In this document: piece after piece, positions 19,801 to 23,640 of the stretch
How the letters are laid out: each line of letters begins with the position of its first letter
Position numbering within the stretch: position 1 is the stretch's first letter
Source: Pelargonium cotyledonis
Lineage: Eukaryota; Streptophyta; Magnoliopsida; Geraniales; Geraniaceae
Direction: 5' to 3'
Length of the DNA: 23,640 nt
Assembly (NCBI GenBank): GCA_036897625.1
Contig: JAYMTA010000855.1
Location: 1-23,640 of the forward strand
Notes under the pieces: model-generated
The model's input: only the letters and a program-made list of their open reading frames with translations
Database searches by the model: none
What the model was told of the DNA's origin: nothing
Translations under genes and position numbers: made by a program

Positions 19801-20170
19801 ATAAAGCCTCTTTGTTTTAAAATGTCTAAGGGAACCAGCATTTCATTTGAAATGCTGGATTTGGCCCAAATGAATTGTGTTGGATGGACCAAGAATTTGG
19901 ATATGGAATTGGCCCAAATCCAATGATTTCTCCTGCAGAAATAAAAATTAGAATTTGAAATTCTGTCATAACCCTGTTATTTGAAATTACGAGAGCATAG
20001 GAGAGATTAAAAAAGCTTTCGCGTCTGTCGATCAATTCACCGGAGCTACTCAAATTTGTGATGATCGATCAAGCTTATGCATCTTCTTCTCGACACCTTC
20101 CATCAAGCTTGGGTCCACCTTGCTACTGAGCCCACTTGAGATCACTCACGGTGCGGTTTCACCTTCTTCC
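19801..20170. other. Intergenic DNA with a hairpin at its start
   Basis: A perfect 10-bp stem with a four-base loop lies at 19835-19858 (CCAGCATTTC and its complement). It is followed by two GGCCCAAAT-containing segments near 19863 and 19911, perhaps a small MITE remnant. About 20000-20170 is less AT-rich and could be a leader of an unseen transcript. No gene is supported. Confidence 0.4.
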
Positions 20171-20340
20171 TCGTAAGTCGCTCACTCCGTCCCTAGCTCA
20201 TTTTCAAATTCCAGTTTCTTTTTCAACTTCAAATGCTCTCATTTTATGACATTGTCTCGTAAGTCGCTCACTCCGTCACTAGCTCATTTTCAACTTCCAG
20301 TTTCTTTTTCAACTTCAAATGCTCTCATTTTATGCATTAC
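20171..20340. repeat. 86-bp tandem duplication
   Basis: The unit beginning TCGTAAGTCGCTCACTCCGT at 20171 recurs at 20257. It continues through AGCTCATTTTCAA, CCAGTTTCTTTTTCAACTTC and AAATGCTCTCATTTTATG in both copies, with very few differences. Each copy includes GTAAGT, a good splice-donor word. Confidence 0.92.
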
Positions 20341-20478
20341 AATGTCGATTCTGTTGGAAATTGTGAACTTCAATGCCTAACTTGCTTAATTGCGAATTTA
20401 GGGTTTTTAGATTGACTCTATGGAATAAGGTTATCGTAAGTTGATTTTTATTTTATGTGTTACATAAACTTTAAATTT
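20341..20478. other. AT-rich spacer
   Basis: No gene or repeat is recognised. It ends in TTTAAATTT, the candidate target duplication of MULE-like copy 2. Confidence 0.5.
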
Positions 20479-21506
20479 GGATAATTACTGTTTGACTTCT
20501 TATAGTAAGCTTTCAATTTAGTTGACACTCCTTAATTAATTTTTTGAACTATTGGCTATATTATGAATCGGAGAGTTCATTCCATTTATTAAACGTCATT
20601 TAGTTACCTAAAAGACCTTTCTACCCCCAATTTCCAGAAACTCTAATTCCCAAAAATCATCATTTGCTCAGCCCACCCGTCAAGCCAAAATCCCAAAATC
20701 AAACCTCATTCGCTCCACCTTCCTTCCACGTCCGGCGACGATGCTGGCCTGACGATGTTGCAATGGTGGCATTGCAGACCATGGAGAGAAGGGTTGTGCG
20801 AGAAGCTTTTTAGTTTTTTGGGTTTTTGTTTTGTTGGGTTGGTTTTGGTTTGGTTTGAGTTTTGTGGGTAATTGAGGTTCTGCATTGTGGTTGGATTTAG
20901 GTGTGGAGGGTATACTGGTTCCCTTTTCTGAATTGATTTGATTTTGGTATGAGTTTATGTGAATTGTGGTTCTTTCAATAGTGGATGCAACCATAAATTT
21001 AGATGTTTGTTTTGTTTCTGGATCTTATGCTAATGTTTTGGATTGGCAGTACAAGAGCCATTGATTTGGTTTGCTATGAGGATTTGTTTATGGTGTTTAG
21101 ATCATTAAATTTGTCATTTGATTCTTGTGTTCATGGGGAATTTATGAATTTTTCCGGTGATTTTTATGAATTTTTCCTGTGATTTTTATGAATTTTTCAG
21201 TGAGTTCATGAAGTTTTCAATGAGTTCATTAATTTTTCAGCGAGTGCATGAAGTTTTCAGCAAGTCTATAAATTTACCGGCGATCTTAGGTTGAAGAAGA
21301 AGGGTAAAGTGAAGGGCATTTTGAGGATTTTAAAAAACAATGGATCATGTGTTTGGCACATGACTAAACAGTGTCATTTTTCGTCAAAGATAACTGACGG
21401 AATGAACTCTCTAGACCATAAGATAGTCAATAGTTCGAAAAATTAATTCAGAGTTGCCAACTGAAATGAAAGTTTATTATAAGAGGTAAAACTGTGATTG
21501 ACCCCT
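20479..21506. mobile_element. Non-autonomous TIR element, MULE-like (copy 2)
   Basis: The left end (20479-20583) and the reverse of the right end (about 21506 back to 21403) match over about 100 bases. Shared parts are CTTATA-TAA-CTTTCA, AGTTG-CA, AATTAATTTTT, GAACTATTG-CTAT, TTATG and GAGAGTTCATTCC. TTTAAATTT occurs directly outside both ends (20470-20478 and 21507-21515), the 9-bp size typical of MULEs, though an AT-only word is weak proof. The internal layout repeats that of copy 1 (7239-8281): a CTTTCTACCCCCA motif, a GC-richer island, a T-rich stretch, then a right half with CCGG words and AGGGCATTTTGAGGATTTT. There is no transposase. Confidence 0.7.
21146..21288 (+). repeat. Tandem array of 20-22-bp units inside MULE-like copy 2
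   Basis: About seven degenerate units follow one another, each close to GAATTTTTC-(A/C)-GTGA-TT-ATG. Later units drift (GAAGTTTTCAGCAAGTCTAT). Copy 1 has a looser set of similar words between 7915 and 8030. Confidence 0.85.
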
Positions 21507-21515
21507 TTTAAATTT

Positions 21516-22367
21516 ATAGAAAGAATTAGAAAGTTTCCTCCATTGCACTTCTTGTCAACTACTTTGTAGATTGTCAGCAGAATGTATCTAAAATTGTTTG
21601 TTTTGTATGTTCTAAACCAGCCCACTGGTAAAATTTGTGTGACCTCTTTATATAATTTGGTGAATTCAACTTAATTTTTTGGTGGTGTAAATTTTGGGGA
21701 GTGATGCCATAATTGGTAAGATCATTGTTACTTTTGTAGACTGCAGAAGCTGGTTTTCCATTACCTATGTTGGTTGCTTAAGTCTTTTGAAATTGGAGTA
21801 AAATAATATTGTGTTGCTTGTGAATTGCTAGTAGTTATTGAGCAGTGACTATAATAAATGAGAAATATGTTACTGCTACAGTTATTAGTGCATAAAAGTA
21901 TGGTAAAGCCACTACAAGCGGGATCCCCAACTCCGCGTAGGAGCTCTCTAGTGAGAGTTAGCCAGTGAACAATACATGCCTTTGCATGTAACAGTAACCT
22001 CCCCATCCCCATCTTCTTCCGCCGCCGTTAGTCATCTCGTCGACGTCTCTTCATCTCCCAGTTTTCCTTCCCAACATATACCACCCAACGAGGATCAAGG
22101 AGTTATATCAATATGTCCTTTCTTAGCAATCATTCTAGCCTAGGTCACTAATCCAAGTCCAGAAGCTTTCATTCTGATAGGGCAACCGTTGGCCTTGCCC
22201 TAATCCCTCTCTTCCCAAAACCATCACTCCTTCAAGCTAATTATTGCACCTTTCAACTCCCCAGATTTCCCTATTTCTCCTACCCTCTATCCATTTTTCC
22301 TTTCCAAATCATCCTTTCACAAACCCAACTCAATCTCATTCCTTTCTCTCCCTCATTCCCCTCTCCT
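21516..22367. other. Intergenic DNA upstream of the DUF4283 frame
   Basis: No gene is supported. About 21900-22000 contains a GC-richer block (GCGGGATCCCCAACTCCGCG) of unknown origin. From about 22000 to 22367 the DNA is C/T-rich and looks like a leader for the frame that starts at 22368. Confidence 0.4.
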
Positions 22368-22638
22368 ATGGCTTCCTCGACCCCCTTCGTGGGCAAGCAT
22401 GGTGTTGAAATTTCTTGCCCTCCAGTCATCACCAGTTGCAACTCCACCAATCTCCAATGTTCCCTAATAGCTATTCTAGCGGACAAGAGAAATTTCTCTT
22501 TTTCCCTCCTTAGTTCTCTCCTCCATGGACTATGGATCCTCTCGGATCCATTTGCAGTCCAGAATATTGAAGAGAGGAATTACCTTTTATTGTTCTCAAA
22601 CCCTAGGGATGCATCAGCAGTCCTCAATGGTGGACCAT
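22368..22638 (+). pseudogene. DUF4283 protein fragment, interrupted by a CACTA insertion
   Basis: From ATG 22368 the frame gives about 90 residues of plausible protein: MASSTPFVGKHGVEISCPPV, then LIAILADKRNFSFSLLSSLL and a segment ending LFSNPRDASAVLNGGP. This follows the DUF4283 pattern (AxLxDK...F...L...FxVxNIEERxxLLxFxNxxDAxxVLxGGPW), as found in plant LINE ORF1 and related retroelement proteins. At 22638 the expected GGPW motif is broken: only the T of the tryptophan codon remains before the CACTA terminus. Whether it is a LINE ORF1 or a stand-alone DUF4283 gene cannot be told, since the rest lies beyond the transposon and outside the window. Confidence 0.65.
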
Positions 22639-22659
22639 CACTACAAGAAAACACGTTAA

Positions 22660-22735
22660 CAGCGACGGACCAAATCCGTCTTGATCAGCGACGGAATCAG
22701 CGACAGACCAAATCCGTCTTGATCAACGACGGAAT
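22660..22735. repeat. 38-bp tandem duplication in the CACTA subterminal region
   Basis: The unit starting CAGCGACGGACCAAATCCGT occurs at 22660-22697 and again at 22698-22735 with two differences. Each unit carries two copies of the GCGACGGA-type motif and one inverted copy (TCCGTC). Confidence 0.88.
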
Positions 22736-23117
22736 CAGCGATGGACTGTCCGTCGCAGATTGCGCGGGAATGAACCCGCTAAAAAAAATTTTGGTGCAAA
22801 AGGAAAACGACGCCATTTTTGCAAAAAGTTTGAGATCAGCGACGAATCTTTCCGTCGTTCAAATAAGCCATCGAACGATGTCGTTTTCGGTTCATTTTTG
22901 CAGCTGTACAGTATGTAAAACGACGTCGTTTTACTATATATTGGACATCAGCGACGGACGTGTCCATCGCTAATTCCGTCGCCAGTCCAAGGACAAAACG
23001 ACGTCGTTTCATTTGAGATCAGTGACGGACTGTCCGTCGCTGATATCTGTCTCTTAGTTTCGATGATAAGAAGCGTTCGAGCCTCCTTCTTCTTTATTTC
23101 TGCTCTGTCGAATAATT

Positions 23118-23400
23118 GGAGCTCCGTCGCCAATGTCATCTCGCCGTCGTCCGCCGCCGATTTAGGTAAGGTTTCATTGTTTTTATTGTTAGGTTTTGAT
23201 TATTAGGGCTAGGGTTGTGTTAGGTTCCGATTAGATTTTGATTTTTTTTCATTTTTTTATGCCCTAGGAGGTTTCTAAGCTCGCCGAAAACCGGACTCTG
23301 TCGCCACTGCCATTCTCCGTCCGTCGCCGCCGCCGATTCAGGTCAGTTCCTCAACTGATTTTGTTTTCTCGGCCTAGGGTTCTGATTTTGTTTTTTTTTG
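23118..23400 (+). repeat. Duplicated leader-like unit, about 175 bp apart, inside the CACTA element
   Basis: GGAGCTCCGTCGCCAATG at 23118 and GGACTCTGTCGCCACTGC at 23293 begin two similar blocks. Both run through a GCCGCCGATT-AGGT segment (GTAAGG in one, GTCAGT in the other, both donor-like), then a T-rich part with CTAGGGTT and GATTTTG. It looks like a tandem duplication of a first exon and intron start. Confidence 0.6.
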
Positions 23401-23640
23401 TTCTTCGTTGCTGCCATTCTCATTCTCTTGCTTGTGATTCTGATTGTGTGTTTTCAGGTTAATTTCGAGGTTTTAGTCATTGAGTTGGCGATAGTTTTTA
23501 TTTTGATTGTGTTTTGGCTGTGCTACCTAGATTCCAGGCTACTGATTTTGCTTTTGCTGTGCTTGAGATTGAGATTAATATTAAGATTGTGATTGTGGTT
23601 CATTTCTGAGGTTTTAGCTATATTGGGTTGGCAATAATTT

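Larger units (their letters stand above)
22639..23640. mobile_element. CACTA (En/Spm-type) transposon, one end; continues past the window
   Basis: The element starts CACTACAAGAAAAC, the standard terminus of plant CACTA elements. The next about 400 bases are a subterminal region packed with the motif CAGCGACGGA and its reverse TCCGTCGCTG (for example near 22660, 22685, 22735, 22950, 23020 and 23035), the kind of array bound by the element's own TnpA-type protein. Two palindromes containing AAACGACGTCGTTT lie at 22917-22932 and 22996-23009. After about 23050 the array ends and GC-rich leader-like DNA with splice-donor words begins, as expected before a transposase gene. No transposase coding is visible in the window. 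Confidence 0.85.

Noticed and set aside
22639..22973. The extension of the DUF4283 frame to 201 codons
   Set aside because: From 22639 onwards the codons are CACTA terminus and subterminal repeats, so this part is chance.
22660..23050. A CRISPR-like or satellite array
   Set aside because: The repeats are short, irregularly spaced, in both orientations and begin at a CACTA terminus, so they are subterminal transposon motifs.
23398..23592. A 64-codon hydrophobic frame (MFFVAAILILLL)
   Set aside because: It is a T-rich stretch read as Leu/Ile/Val/Phe, with no family resemblance and no start context.

Overview
The window looks like nuclear DNA from a flowering plant, probably a dicot (the species cannot be named from sequence alone). 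It is AT-rich, has short introns with GT/AG ends, and carries plant-type transposon families: an Athila/Tat-type Ty3-gypsy element, an L1-type LINE with a DUF4283 ORF1 and a terminal RNase H, MULE-like elements, a CACTA element and foldback MITEs. There is one recognisable host gene, a shaggy/GSK3 protein kinase of the BIN2 (group II) type. I see no bacterial features, CRISPR arrays, rRNA or tRNA genes.

Layout. 1-680: a (GT)n/(GC)n microsatellite and unassigned AT-rich DNA. 681-5698: a decayed gypsy retrotransposon with a complete 5' LTR, a tRNA-Asp-type primer-binding site, broken gag, protease and reverse-transcriptase regions, and a truncated 3' LTR fused directly to the RT. A 5-bp duplication, GCAGT, lies on both outer sides. 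5704-7238: AT-rich DNA with MITE-like fragments. About 7239-8281: a non-autonomous TIR element of MULE type. About 8419-13690, minus strand: an apparently near full-length but dead L1-type LINE (ORF1, then endonuclease, RT, zinc-binding and RNase H regions).

13691-19800: the BIN2-like kinase gene on the plus strand. It has a CT-rich leader, 12 coding exons, all introns in phase 0, and 355 codons up to an early stop. Residue numbers coincide with Arabidopsis BIN2 at the catalytic lysine (K69), gatekeeper (M115), activation-loop tyrosine (Y200) and TREE motif (261-264). The kinase core is complete, but the last exon has TAA where relatives have a glutamate codon, so the usual C-terminal tail is cut by 16 codons that remain readable downstream. 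Intron 1 holds a foldback MITE with a 48-bp perfect stem, and intron 11 holds another repeat.

19800-22367: intergenic DNA with an 86-bp tandem duplication and a second MULE-like element (about 20479-21506) of the same layout as the first, flanked by a 9-bp direct repeat. 22368-22638: the start of a DUF4283 reading frame, broken by the terminus of a CACTA transposon that begins at 22639 and runs off the right edge.

No new biochemical system is evident. The points that best repay checking are the early stop in the BIN2-like gene, the perfect intronic hairpin, the gypsy deletion junction, the matched pair of MULE-like elements, and the CACTA insertion into the DUF4283 frame.
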